NCBI GenBank assembly: GCA_050485685.1
Contig: JBJHBW010000018.1
Coordinates: 1-62,970 of the forward strand
From: JBJHBP01 sp050485685
GTDB taxonomy: Bacteria; Pseudomonadota; Gammaproteobacteria; Steroidobacterales; Rariloculaceae
Reading direction: 5' to 3'
Length of the DNA stretch: 62,970 nt
In this document: positions 25,957-35,127 of the stretch, in pieces
Numbering within the stretch: position 1 is the stretch's first letter
Layout of the letters: every line of letters begins with the position of its first letter
Notes under the pieces: model-generated
Databases searched by the model: none
The model's input: the letters and a program-made list of their open reading frames with translations, nothing else
Told to the model about the DNA's origin: nothing
Program-made: the position numbers and the translations under genes

Positions 25957-28222
25957 GTGTGATTCTGACCGGGCCGGGCCAGTCCGGCGGCGGCTCACCG
26001 CCATGGCTGTCGATCAGCGCGAGATAGAAGCGCGCCGGTCCGTCTGCAGGAAACTGCTCAAGCAGCCTCCTGAACTGCTGAGCCGAAAGCGCCCAGTCTC
26101 CCGACTGGAACAGTGCCAGCGCAGCGGCGAAATCAGCCCGCAGCCGCTCATCCTCATCGTAACCCTGTGCCGGCGCGTAGAGTTCGTACACCGACAGTGC
26201 CTGTGTCTTGCCGGCAAGCTGAAAGTTTCCGAGGTCGCGGCAGCCGTAACCGCCAGCCTGAGCGACCGCTGCCCCTGACGCCAGCACTCGTGTACCAAGT
26301 TGACGATTGAGTCCCTGCAGACGGGATGCAGTGTTTACGATATCCCCGACCGCCCGATATTCGTAACGGTCGGCGGCACCGATATTGCCCAGTGCCAGCT
26401 CACCGGCATCCAGCCCTACACGCGTCGGCAGCGCAGCATGACCAAGCCGACTGTTGAACGCCTCGGCGGCGAGTGTGACTTCCAGTGCAGCGACACACGC
26501 CAGGCGACGCATTTCCACGTCCGGCCGCACGTTCGTCCACACTGCCACCATGGAGTCTCCGGCAACGTCCGCGACCTGACCGCCGTGCCGACGCACAGCG
26601 TCAAAAAGCGCCGCATAATAATCGTTCAGCAATCTCGCCAGGGCCTGCGGCCCCATTGTCTCGGCCAGCTTCGTATAGCCGTCCGCATCGGTCACCAGAC
26701 AGGCACCGTACAGCAGGGTACTGTCATTGCCGGGGCGCAGACTTTCGCGCGTCATGCGGTCCACCATGTCGGCAGGAACGTAGTAGCCCAGCGCCTCACG
26801 CACGCGCTGTCGCTGCTGCGACGTCCGCCGGTAGCCCAGCAGCAGCGTGGAAAGCAGCACGGCAGGGGCTTGAATACCCATCGGCACCACCAGCGGCAGC
26901 CACAGTCCCGCAGCAGAAAAGACGCTCGCCGCCATCCACAGATAAGCAGCGACGGCCGCGACCACGACGACAGCCGCGATCCCGATCCGGGTCATCAGAC
27001 AGACGGCACCCAGCACCAAGCCGAACAGCAGCGTTGCCAGCCACTGGCCGCGCACGGAAAGAGGCATCACCTCCTGTCGGTGCAGCAGGTTCGAAAACGC
27101 AGTGGCTGCGATTTCGACGCCACTGAGATGCAGCCCCCGGCTATCGGTGAAAACGGAATGAAAACTGTCCTGCTGTTCCGGCTGATGGGACTCGGAGAAG
27201 CCGACAAACACCACCCGACCACGCAACGCATCGAACACACCTCCTTCGTCCAGCTGGCGCAGCACCTCGTGATACGTCCAGGTGGGAACGGTTCGTGGCG
27301 GGCCGTAGTAGTTCAGATAACGACTGTCGGGACCGGTGTAAAGGTCCAGGAGGATTTGCTCGCCAGCCTGGTCCGCCTGCAATCGCAACTGCCTGGCAAG
27401 TTCGGAGTCCTCCCGAAATGCGGCACGCAGGGCACCCATCTGTCCCTGAAGGTTGCCGGTCGAGGGCGCCAGGTCCGCCGGCAAGGCCATGGCCGGTTCG
27501 GCCACATGAGGCCGCACCGCCTCCATCAGGCGCTCGTGCGCACCCCGCAGATAGGCTGCCAGGGCCACGGCAGGCAGGGTGGCGCTGTCGCCCGGTCCAC
27601 GTCCGAACGTCCAGTACTGGCCAACACGCATCGGCACGACGGGCAGAATGAACGGTGCCGTTGCGAGCGCGCCGCGCCTTAAGGACTCCAGTGGCAGCAC
27701 GCGGTGCTCCAGTTCCACCTCCCCGACATCAACGCCCGGCATGCGCACCGACCGGGTGCGCACACGCTCGAGAAGAATGACGTTGCCGGCGTCGGCGATG
27801 GCCTGCGCAAACTGCCTGTCGTGATCCGGGTCTCGAGCCCTGTCGAAGATGATGTCGAAAACAATCACCTCAACGCCACTGCGATCCAGGCCTTCAATCA
27901 GACGTGCATGCAGATCGCGAGGCCACTCCGCCATCACGGATGAGAGGCCGAACGCACCGGCCGACTCTCCATCGATGCTGATGACAGCCACGTCATCCAC
28001 GGGCTGTATTGTGCCGCGCACCTGAAAGAGCCAGTAAAGACCCAGTGTCTCGTCGATCAGAAGGACTCTGGGTACAACAGACAGCGCTGATACGATCAGT
28101 ATCACTACCAGCAGGACAGTCACCTGGTACCGGTGGGGCCGATTCATGACACGGAGCCCAGCAGTCAATGCCCCGCGTCTCCGGGACAACGCGGACGGAA
28201 TACGCCAGCCGCCATGCACCAT
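25949..28222 (-). CDS. CHASE2-domain class III adenylate cyclase
   Basis: 757 residues; M26 (28147) is an alternative start, since neither has a good ribosome site. Order: a membrane segment (VTVLLVVILIVSALSVV), a periplasmic CHASE2 sensor to about residue 390, three membrane segments, then a class III nucleotide cyclase from about residue 510. Metal-binding Asp are in LVTDADGYTKLAE and VAGDSMVAVW; AVGDIVNTASRLQG gives the catalytic Asn and Arg. A TPR-like tail (FQSGDWALSAQQFRRLLEQF) ends the protein. It should make cAMP in response to a periplasmic cue. Divergent from the FecR-TPR-barrel gene. Confidence 0.93.
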   Translation of the reverse strand: MVHGGWRIPSALSRRRGALTAGLRVMNRPHRYQVTVLLVVILIVSALSVVPRVLLIDETLGLYWLFQVRGTIQPVDDVAVISIDGESAGAFGLSSVMAEWPRDLHARLIEGLDRSGVEVIVFDIIFDRARDPDHDRQFAQAIADAGNVILLERVRTRSVRMPGVDVGEVELEHRVLPLESLRRGALATAPFILPVVPMRVGQYWTFGRGPGDSATLPAVALAAYLRGAHERLMEAVRPHVAEPAMALPADLAPSTGNLQGQMGALRAAFREDSELARQLRLQADQAGEQILLDLYTGPDSRYLNYYGPPRTVPTWTYHEVLRQLDEGGVFDALRGRVVFVGFSESHQPEQQDSFHSVFTDSRGLHLSGVEIAATAFSNLLHRQEVMPLSVRGQWLATLLFGLVLGAVCLMTRIGIAAVVVVAAVAAYLWMAASVFSAAGLWLPLVVPMGIQAPAVLLSTLLLGYRRTSQQRQRVREALGYYVPADMVDRMTRESLRPGNDSTLLYGACLVTDADGYTKLAETMGPQALARLLNDYYAALFDAVRRHGGQVADVAGDSMVAVWTNVRPDVEMRRLACVAALEVTLAAEAFNSRLGHAALPTRVGLDAGELALGNIGAADRYEYRAVGDIVNTASRLQGLNRQLGTRVLASGAAVAQAGGYGCRDLGNFQLAGKTQALSVYELYAPAQGYDEDERLRADFAAALALFQSGDWALSAQQFRRLLEQFPADGPARFYLALIDSHGGEPPPDWPGPVRITLK

Positions 28223-28245
28223 GATCGCTCAGAGTCGAAGATGCC

Positions 28246-28273
28246 TTGACACCTGCAGGTACGCATTTAGACT
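28246..28273 (+). promoter_or_regulatory. Sigma-70-like promoter for the FecR-TPR-barrel gene
   Basis: TTGACA (28246-28251), a 16-base spacer and TAGACT (28268-28273, four of six) lie 76 bases before the TTG start at 28349. It is the clearest -35 box in this divergent region. Confidence 0.55.
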
Positions 28274-28348
28274 CCATCTGCAACAATTTGCCCATTCGAA
28301 ATATAGCGCGAATCACAAAGGTCGCGACCGTCCCTGGCGACAAGAATT

Positions 28349-31300
28349 TTGACTGCAACGACTGCTGTACCGCAGCCGCGACCGACCTGGCCTCGCCCGG
28401 CCAGCCGCATCGCGCTACCCGCGCGGCGACGGGTCGGATTCCTGTTGCCGGTATTCGCGGCACATGTGCTGCTCTGCGATCCCGCCCTGGCCAGTCACTG
28501 TTCGGACGACTGGGAAGCCACGCTGATTTCAGTTGAGGGCAGTGTGCACGTGCGAGCCGGAAGCCATGCGCGCTGGGAGGCTGCGCACCCGGGCCGTGCG
28601 CTCTGTCGCGGTGACATCGTGCGCGTGCTGGATCTGAGCCGTGCCGGCATTCGCCTGCCGGATGATTCCGTGATGCGGGTAGATCAGAACTCCACACTCG
28701 CGTTCCCGGAACCGGAAAACGGATACGGCACGCTGATTAACCTGATTCGCGGCGTGCTTCATCTTTTCAGCCGTGATCCGCGCGCGCTGCGCATCGATAC
28801 ACCCTACGTCAACGCCGGACTGGAGGGCACCGAGTTCGTGATCACGGCCGGCGATGACCGCACCGACGTGACCGTAATTGAAGGCGAGGTCGTGCTGGGC
28901 AACAGTGCCGGCGAATTCAGTGTTCGTGGCGGTGAATCGGCGTCGGTCGGGAGCGGGACGCGCCCGAAGGTCATGGCGGCCGCGGATCCTCTGCGGGCGA
29001 TTTCCTGGGCTTTGTACTATGTGCCCGTGCTGGTTGCAGCGCAGCCAGTCGCCGATCCGGAAGAGTCCGATACACCGACTCGGAGCGCCGCATATACGAT
29101 CCAGCAGGCAGCAGGCATGCTGGCTGTCGGCCGCACCAGCGAAGCAGAGGCGATGCTGCTGCAGTTTGAGGAATCGGATCTCGCATCGGAGCGGGAGTGG
29201 CGAGCGCGCGCCCATGCTCTGCATGCTGTGATCGCCCTCGCCGGCCGCGACATGGAAACCGCAACGTCGCACGCAAAGCTGGCCGTGTCCGCAAGTCCGT
29301 CAACCAGCGCTGGCTGGATTGCGCTGTCACACGTGCAACAGGCCCGGTTCGATCGTGAAGCAGCGCTGGCCAGCGCTCTTCGTGCACTTGAAGCCGATCG
29401 CACCGACGCAATCGCATGGTCCAGGGTCGGTGAGCTGCAGCTGGCCAGCGGTGATATCGACGCCGGTCTGAATTCCGCCGCGCATGCAATCGACCTGAAC
29501 CCTGCGCTCGGTCACGCCTACACGATCAGCGGGTTTGGTGAACTCATGCGGCTGCGCTATCGACAGGCTGCTTCGGTCTTTCGGCACGCGATCACGCTGG
29601 ACCAGGCTGCGCCGTTACCTCGACTGGGACTCGGTCTGGCACTGCTGCGCCAGCGGCGATCGGCTGCGGCGCGCGCGCAGATCGAATTGGCCGTGCTGCT
29701 GGACCCGCGTAGCGCGCTGTTGCGCAGCTATGTCGCTCGCGCGTATCACGACGAACATCGTGGCGTATTTACAGCGGCGCAGATCGAACTGGCGAAACGC
29801 TTCGATCCGCTGGACCCCACACCCTGGCTGTACGACGCGCTGCGCAAGCAGACCGAGAACAGGCCGGTGGAAGCCCTGCTCGATCTGGAGAGGGCAGATC
29901 GCCTTAACCACAACGTCCCTGTCCTGAGATCGCGACTGCTGGTCGACCACGATCTCGGCAGCCGCAGCGGCGCATTCGGCCGCATGCATCGCGAACTGGG
30001 CTTCGAACGACTGGCGTTACTGAAAGGCTGGGCGGCGATCGACGACGACCCGTCCGAGTACGCCGGACACCGGCTGCTGGCTGATGTGTATTCCGCCCTG
30101 CCGCGACACCAGATCGCCCGTGCCGACGAGCTGTATCAGTCGCAGCTGCTGCAACCCATCAACGTCACTCCGATTCCACCGCAATTGGCCGAGGCCAACC
30201 TGTTCATACTCGACAATGCAGGACCCGCAGAGCTGGCGTTCACTGGCCTAACGCCTCTGGCCCCTGGTCGCGGCATGAACCTGCAGGGGTCGGCAGTAAC
30301 GGCCGACTATGGCACTCGTGGCGCAACCTTCAGTCTGGCGGGAAGGTTTGACCAGGTCTCTTTCAGTGCAGGCTACTTTGATTTTGCCACCGACGGATTT
30401 CGCCCGAACAACGACCTCAAGCAGAGCGTCGCCAATGCATTCGTGCAGTTCAAACCCGGCGCCCGAACCAGCGTACTCGCCGAATTTCGAGCCACGGACA
30501 CAACCAAGGGCGACACACGCCTGCTGTTTGATTTTGACCGCTACAATCCGCAGCTCAGACAGCACGAAGCGGTAGACAGCATCCGCATCGGCCTGCGACA
30601 CAGATTCAATGCGTCGAACCTTCTGCTGGCTTCCGTCATACAGGAGTCAGGAGAGGCCAGCGCGGCCGTATTGCCGACCTTCAGCAGCGAGATGCAGTTT
30701 GATGGCTATACGGTCGACCTGCAGCACCAGTTGCGACGACCTGCCTGGCATCTGATCAGCGGTTTGCGCCACCACACTCGGGATTTTTCCAGAATCACGC
30801 AAACGGCCACTGCATTGCCGCCCGGACTCGACGGCGGAATCGTTGCCGAACAACTGAACGATCGCGGAGATTCCAGCGCTTATTTATATCTCAATATCTC
30901 TATCGCTGAAAACATACAGACCACCATGGGCTTGAGTGCGGACCGCACGAACACCGATTTTTCCGAACATCACGTCATCAATCCCAGGCTTGGCATCACC
31001 TGGCATCCCGGACCACGTACCACGGTGCGCGCTGCAGCATTCCGCACCCTGCAGGGGTGGGTGGCATCCAAACACAATATCGTCCCGCGGCTGGAACCGA
31101 CTCAGGTGGCCGGATTCAATCAGCGCTACTTCGCAGCGAACGGCGAGCAGATGCAGCGTGTCGGCGCGGCTGTCGATTTCCGCGGATCGGAAAGCTGGTA
31201 TACCGGCGTCGAGCTTTCACGCCGTATCCTGTCAGTGCCCACGCTCGTCCTGCTGCCTCCGGATCTCACACCGAGATCCGTTACACGTGATGTCCGGGAG

Positions 31301-31741
31301 GATACTGGCCGAGCTTACGTATACTGGGCACCCACGGCGGCGCTGGCCATCAATGCGGCATACCAGCACGAACGCATGGATGGACGCGGGCAGCTTACGG
31401 TAGACAACTATCTGTCGCTGCGCACGCAACGACTGCCGGTAAGTTTCAACTGGTTTCACCGCAACGGATTTCGGGCAGGATTGAAGGGCACACGTATACA
31501 TCAACAAGGCCTGTTTTCCGCCATCCCGTTTTCACCGGCAAGTCCGGCGCAGATCGGTTCGGACAGATTCTGGGTGTTCGATGCCGGCATGGGTTACCGG
31601 CTGCCGCGCCGACGCGGCCTGCTTTCGCTGCATGTGCACAATGTGCTCGACACGAAATTCCGCTTCCAGGATCTCGATCCGGACAATCCTCACATGATTC
31701 CGATGCGCCTGCTCGCGTTCCGCTTCACTGTCGCGCACTAG
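28349..31741 (+). CDS. Exported FecR-TPR-outer-membrane beta-barrel fusion
   Basis: 1130 residues from a TTG; no ATG upstream would keep the signal peptide (RRRVGFLLPVFAAHVLLCDPALA). Residues about 55-210 are a FecR domain (SVEGSVHVRAG, LCRGDIVRVLDLSRAGIRLPD, INLIRGVLHLFS, TPYVNAGLEGTEFVI). About 245-620 is a TPR array. From about 640 to the end it alternates aromatic and polar residues as an outer-membrane barrel (GATFSLAGRFDQVSFSAGYF, FDAGMGYRLPRRRGLLSLHV). No TonB plug or TonB box was seen. FecR domains normally transmit envelope signals. The CHASE2 cyclase is the divergent neighbour. Confidence 0.9.
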   Translation: MTATTAVPQPRPTWPRPASRIALPARRRVGFLLPVFAAHVLLCDPALASHCSDDWEATLISVEGSVHVRAGSHARWEAAHPGRALCRGDIVRVLDLSRAGIRLPDDSVMRVDQNSTLAFPEPENGYGTLINLIRGVLHLFSRDPRALRIDTPYVNAGLEGTEFVITAGDDRTDVTVIEGEVVLGNSAGEFSVRGGESASVGSGTRPKVMAAADPLRAISWALYYVPVLVAAQPVADPEESDTPTRSAAYTIQQAAGMLAVGRTSEAEAMLLQFEESDLASEREWRARAHALHAVIALAGRDMETATSHAKLAVSASPSTSAGWIALSHVQQARFDREAALASALRALEADRTDAIAWSRVGELQLASGDIDAGLNSAAHAIDLNPALGHAYTISGFGELMRLRYRQAASVFRHAITLDQAAPLPRLGLGLALLRQRRSAAARAQIELAVLLDPRSALLRSYVARAYHDEHRGVFTAAQIELAKRFDPLDPTPWLYDALRKQTENRPVEALLDLERADRLNHNVPVLRSRLLVDHDLGSRSGAFGRMHRELGFERLALLKGWAAIDDDPSEYAGHRLLADVYSALPRHQIARADELYQSQLLQPINVTPIPPQLAEANLFILDNAGPAELAFTGLTPLAPGRGMNLQGSAVTADYGTRGATFSLAGRFDQVSFSAGYFDFATDGFRPNNDLKQSVANAFVQFKPGARTSVLAEFRATDTTKGDTRLLFDFDRYNPQLRQHEAVDSIRIGLRHRFNASNLLLASVIQESGEASAAVLPTFSSEMQFDGYTVDLQHQLRRPAWHLISGLRHHTRDFSRITQTATALPPGLDGGIVAEQLNDRGDSSAYLYLNISIAENIQTTMGLSADRTNTDFSEHHVINPRLGITWHPGPRTTVRAAAFRTLQGWVASKHNIVPRLEPTQVAGFNQRYFAANGEQMQRVGAAVDFRGSESWYTGVELSRRILSVPTLVLLPPDLTPRSVTRDVREDTGRAYVYWAPTAALAINAAYQHERMDGRGQLTVDNYLSLRTQRLPVSFNWFHRNGFRAGLKGTRIHQQGLFSAIPFSPASPAQIGSDRFWVFDAGMGYRLPRRRGLLSLHVHNVLDTKFRFQDLDPDNPHMIPMRLLAFRFTVAH

Positions 31742-31797
31742 ACGACTCGTGCCAGGAGATCATGACGTGCACCGTCGCGAATCTCGCGAAACCTAGC

Positions 31798-31827
31798 TGT
31801 ACAGTACAAGCAGTCTGTCGATAGAAT
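31798..31827 (+). promoter_or_regulatory. Candidate promoter and palindrome ahead of the MarR gene
   Basis: TGTACA (31798-31803), an 18-base spacer and TAGAAT (31822-31827, five of six) precede the MarR-family ATG by 30 bases. TGTACA is the core of the 8-bp palindrome CTGTACAG, so a repressor could sit over the -35 box. Confidence 0.42.
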
Positions 31828-31856
31828 CCCTGTGAGTAACGTTTGCAGGAGTGCGC

Positions 31857-32354
31857 ATGGGCAATGGACCTTCCGGACGGACGCGGACGCGCGCCCCTGT
31901 CTCGCAACGCGCCAACGACATTGCCAACCTGCTGCATGAGCAATTTACTCGCCTGACCCGTCAGATCCGAAATATCGAACTCCCCGACGGAATGACACCG
32001 GAGCGGCTGAGCGCCCTGGCCGTGATCGACCGCTACGGACCAATCTCCGTGACATCGCTTGCCGACTACGAACTGGTGCGACCGGCAACCATGTCAAGAA
32101 TGGTGACAGCGCTGGTCAATGAGGGCCTGGCACGTCGCCAGGAAGACAGGGAAGATGGCCGCGGTGTGCTGGTAACGACCACAGCCAAAGGCCGCCGCGC
32201 CTTTGTGCGCGCGAACGCGCACAGAATGGACCTGTTGCGCGCAGCGCTGAATGGATTGAGCGCGCAACAACTCTCGGCCATGTGCAGCCTGGCATCCGCA
32301 CTGGAACATCTCAGTGAACTGCTGAACGATCGTGTCGCGGAAAATCCCGGCTGA
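31857..32354 (+). CDS. MarR-family regulator
   Basis: 165 residues from the ATG at 31857, five bases after AGGAG (a GTG at 31851 is also in frame). The winged helix-turn-helix is complete: ALAVIDRYGPISVTSLADYE, LVRPATMSRMVTALVNEGLA, and the wing RQEDREDGRGVLVTTTAKGR with the conserved DxRxxxV-type Asp/Arg. The ligand is unknown. It follows the barrel gene and faces the REC-EAL gene tail-to-tail, 24 bases apart. Its target is not evident; self-regulation through the CTGTACAG palindrome is possible. Confidence 0.92.
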   Translation: MGNGPSGRTRTRAPVSQRANDIANLLHEQFTRLTRQIRNIELPDGMTPERLSALAVIDRYGPISVTSLADYELVRPATMSRMVTALVNEGLARRQEDREDGRGVLVTTTAKGRRAFVRANAHRMDLLRAALNGLSAQQLSAMCSLASALEHLSELLNDRVAENPG

Positions 32355-32378
32355 ATACCGCGCAACCTGAACGCGCGA

Positions 32379-33572
32379 TCAGGACGCCACCTTGCGCATC
32401 ACCACGCTGCGCTCAACCCACTGTTCGATGATGCCGGGAACCTCGCGCGCCGGAACCGGCGGGCTGACGAAATAACCCTGCGCCGCGTCGCAACCGATCT
32501 CTCCCAGAAACTGCAACGCCTCGGCACTTTCAACACCCTCCGCACAGGCAGTGATGGTCAGCTTGTGAGCCAGCTGCACCAGCGCCTCTACCATGACGGT
32601 AGCCTCCCGTTCATGAGGAACTCTCTGCACAACGGATCGATCGATCTTCATCTCATTGAAGGGCATGCGAAAGAGCTGCGTCAATGACGAGTACCCCATG
32701 CCGAAATCGTCAATCGCGAGGTTCATGTCTTTCACACGCAGACGCGTCAGAATGTCGGTCGTATCGGGATTCTCGCTCAGCATCGCCGTTTCGTTGATCT
32801 CCAGCGTGAGCCAGTGAGGTTCCACGTGGTGCTCGCGCAGCATCCCTTCCAGTCTGTCCGGGAAGCCGATATCCGTAATCAGTCGCGCAGGCAGATTCAC
32901 TCTCAGGCCCAGATCCAGTCGCCGCGTACGCCAGCCCCGGAGCTGTTCGATGCTGCGCGCAAGCACATGATCGGTCATTGCGCCGGCAAGCCCGGGTTGG
33001 TCGGTAACCTGCATGAAGCGGTCCGGCGTCAGCATGCCACGCGTGGGGTGATTCCAGCGCACCAGCGCTTCCATCGCCGAGATATCCCATGTGCCGTCCG
33101 CAAAACGCTGCAGCGTGGGTTGATAATAGACCTCGAGTTCGTCGTTTCCGATTGCCTGTGCCAGGCTTTCAGCCGTCAGCGGCTGCAGTGCGGAGTTGGC
33201 AGCACTTAATCGTTCCAGCAGCTCCTCTGGCGAGAACGGCTTCTGCAGCCAGCCCAGCATGTTCAGATTGCGGCTGCGCGCGTATTGTTCGGCAGCGGAG
33301 ATGGTGCGCTGATCCATGCCGGTGACAAGCATGATGCCCGACCGCACATGCCGGGACGCGAGTTCCCGCAACATCTGTACACCGTCGGCTTCCGGCATCT
33401 GCAGATCGAGCACGATCACTTCCGGCTCGCATGCATCCAGTGCCTTTGTGAATGTAAAAGGCTCAGTCGTAACGACGGGGGTAAAGCCCGCCTTGCTTCC
33501 GATGCTGCCTATCAGTTCGGCAATTTCTCGTTCGTCATCCAGAATCAGGATGACTGACTGACCGTCATGCAT
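32379..33572 (-). CDS. Response regulator with EAL phosphodiesterase output
   Basis: 397 residues from the ATG at 33572, with GGAG five bases upstream; it overlaps the kinase gene by 8 bases. The receiver has the acidic D12-D13 pair, phospho-acceptor D56 (IVLDLQMPEADG) and K111. The EAL domain looks active: E168-A169-L170, LEINETAM, LAIDDFGMGYSSL, MKIDRSVV, ACAEGVES and AQGYFVSPP keep the metal- and substrate-binding residues. It should hydrolyse c-di-GMP under control of the kinase encoded just upstream. Confidence 0.94.
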   Translation of the reverse strand: MHDGQSVILILDDEREIAELIGSIGSKAGFTPVVTTEPFTFTKALDACEPEVIVLDLQMPEADGVQMLRELASRHVRSGIMLVTGMDQRTISAAEQYARSRNLNMLGWLQKPFSPEELLERLSAANSALQPLTAESLAQAIGNDELEVYYQPTLQRFADGTWDISAMEALVRWNHPTRGMLTPDRFMQVTDQPGLAGAMTDHVLARSIEQLRGWRTRRLDLGLRVNLPARLITDIGFPDRLEGMLREHHVEPHWLTLEINETAMLSENPDTTDILTRLRVKDMNLAIDDFGMGYSSLTQLFRMPFNEMKIDRSVVQRVPHEREATVMVEALVQLAHKLTITACAEGVESAEALQFLGEIGCDAAQGYFVSPPVPAREVPGIIEQWVERSVVMRKVAS

Positions 33573-35127
33573 GACTACTCCCATCCAGTGTGTGGCGAAC
33601 CGCGGCGGCAAAATCTGCGAGCGAAAAGGGTTTCACCAGCATGACCGAAGTGCCTGAGCCGCTGCCCTGAGGTAACGCAACCGAATGATTCGTCGTTACC
33701 ATGGCAGGAACGCCCTGCCGCAATGCACGCGCCCGGCGCAGCAGGACTTCGGCAGTCATTCCGGCATCCGAATCGGCATCCACTATGATCAGATCCGCAC
33801 CGTCCGCATGCAGAGTGTCGAAGAATTCCTGCGGTGTGCTGCTGAGATGAACTTCGTATCCAAGTACCTGCAGGGTCTCGCGTATCGTGGACCGCAATCC
33901 CTCGTCGTGGGCCAGGACCAGCACGCGCTCAGACCCGGTCGGCAATGTCGAAAGCGGCATCGTCATCGCGCTGGACTCACTGGAACATCCGCTCAGCCTC
34001 GGCAGAAACAGTGAAACCACGGTGCCCTTGCCAGGTTTGCTGCGCACGCTGGCAGCACCGCCAGCCTTCTCGGCAAACCACCTGACCATGCTCAGACCCA
34101 GACCGCTGCCGCCTCGATCCTTCTTGGTGGTGAAGAACGGCTCAAAGACCCGATCGCGCACCTCGTCCGTCATCCCGCAACCATCATCGGTCACGGAAAT
34201 CTGCGCATACTCACCCGCCGAAAGGCCCAGCGATCGCGCTTCACGTTCCGCGAGTACCCGATTGACCACGGCAACTGTGATCCGGCCGCCACCCTTGATG
34301 GCATCGCGCGCGTTGATGACCAGATTGACGATCACGCTTTCCAGCTGCGCCGTGCTTGCCATCACTGGCCCGGCACTTGGCTCCAGACGACACGAGAGTT
34401 CCACACTCTTGCCCAGTACCTGCGTAAGCAGTGAACTCAGGCCTTCGATGACTCGCGCCGGGTTGATGGCTTCAGCCACCGCCGGCTCCTTACGCGCAAA
34501 AGACAACAACTGTCGTGTCAGGTCAGCACCACGTCGGGCTGCGTCACGCGCGGGCTTGATCTTCTCGAACAGCGGGGCGTTACCACGCAGTTCCTCGCCG
34601 ACCAGATAGAGGTTGCCGACCAGTACCGTCAACAGGTTGTTCACGTCGTGGGCGACGCCGCTGGTAAGACTGCCCAGCGCTTCCATCCGCGCGCTGGCCT
34701 GAACCGCCATTTCCAGCTGCCGGACTCGGGTCTGATCGATGAAGGTGCCCGCCAGGGCGACGGGCTTCCCGGCTGCATCCGAAATCCTCACCAAATCGCC
34801 CACCAGTGTCACACGCTCACCGGACAGCGCCCGCAGCGAAATACTGCAGTTCAGACATTGTCCATCGCTGAGCGCCGTATGCCACAGGCTCCAGTCCGTC
34901 ACCTCGACGAGCAGGTCGGCACTCATCGTGAGCCCTGTCAGTGCAGCCGGATTCCCGGCGTGCAGCAACTCGGCCATGCGACGATTCGCGGCGAGTACGT
35001 CGCCATGCCGCGATACGATCAGCATGCCGATGAAGCTGCTTTCGCTCATGCACGTTTCGAGCGACCCGATCGCATCGAGTCGGCCATGGTGGCTACGTGT
35101 CAGGTCCGGTTTCGCGGAAGCGGCCAT
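33565..35127 (-). CDS. Hybrid histidine kinase (PAS, HisKA, HATPase, receiver)
   Basis: 520 residues, no membrane segment, so probably cytosolic. A PAS-like sensor fills residues 25-135, the phospho-acceptor H160 is in SGVAHDVNNLLTVLVGN, and the ATPase has VIVNLVINARDAI, VTDDGCGMTDEV and GGSGLGLSMVRWF. The C-terminal receiver keeps the acceptor Asp (LIIVDADSD) and the Lys (MLVKPFS), but the usual acidic pair near its start appears as Ala-His (VLVLAHDEG). It is encoded with, and overlaps, the REC-EAL gene, which is its likely partner. Confidence 0.93.
   Translation of the reverse strand: MAASAKPDLTRSHHGRLDAIGSLETCMSESSFIGMLIVSRHGDVLAANRRMAELLHAGNPAALTGLTMSADLLVEVTDWSLWHTALSDGQCLNCSISLRALSGERVTLVGDLVRISDAAGKPVALAGTFIDQTRVRQLEMAVQASARMEALGSLTSGVAHDVNNLLTVLVGNLYLVGEELRGNAPLFEKIKPARDAARRGADLTRQLLSFARKEPAVAEAINPARVIEGLSSLLTQVLGKSVELSCRLEPSAGPVMASTAQLESVIVNLVINARDAIKGGGRITVAVVNRVLAEREARSLGLSAGEYAQISVTDDGCGMTDEVRDRVFEPFFTTKKDRGGSGLGLSMVRWFAEKAGGAASVRSKPGKGTVVSLFLPRLSGCSSESSAMTMPLSTLPTGSERVLVLAHDEGLRSTIRETLQVLGYEVHLSSTPQEFFDTLHADGADLIIVDADSDAGMTAEVLLRRARALRQGVPAMVTTNHSVALPQGSGSGTSVMLVKPFSLADFAAAVRHTLDGSSHA

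Noticed and set aside
26300..27682. 460-codon plus-strand frame over the CHASE2 cyclase
   Set aside because: Antisense shadow; the cyclase has intact catalytic motifs.
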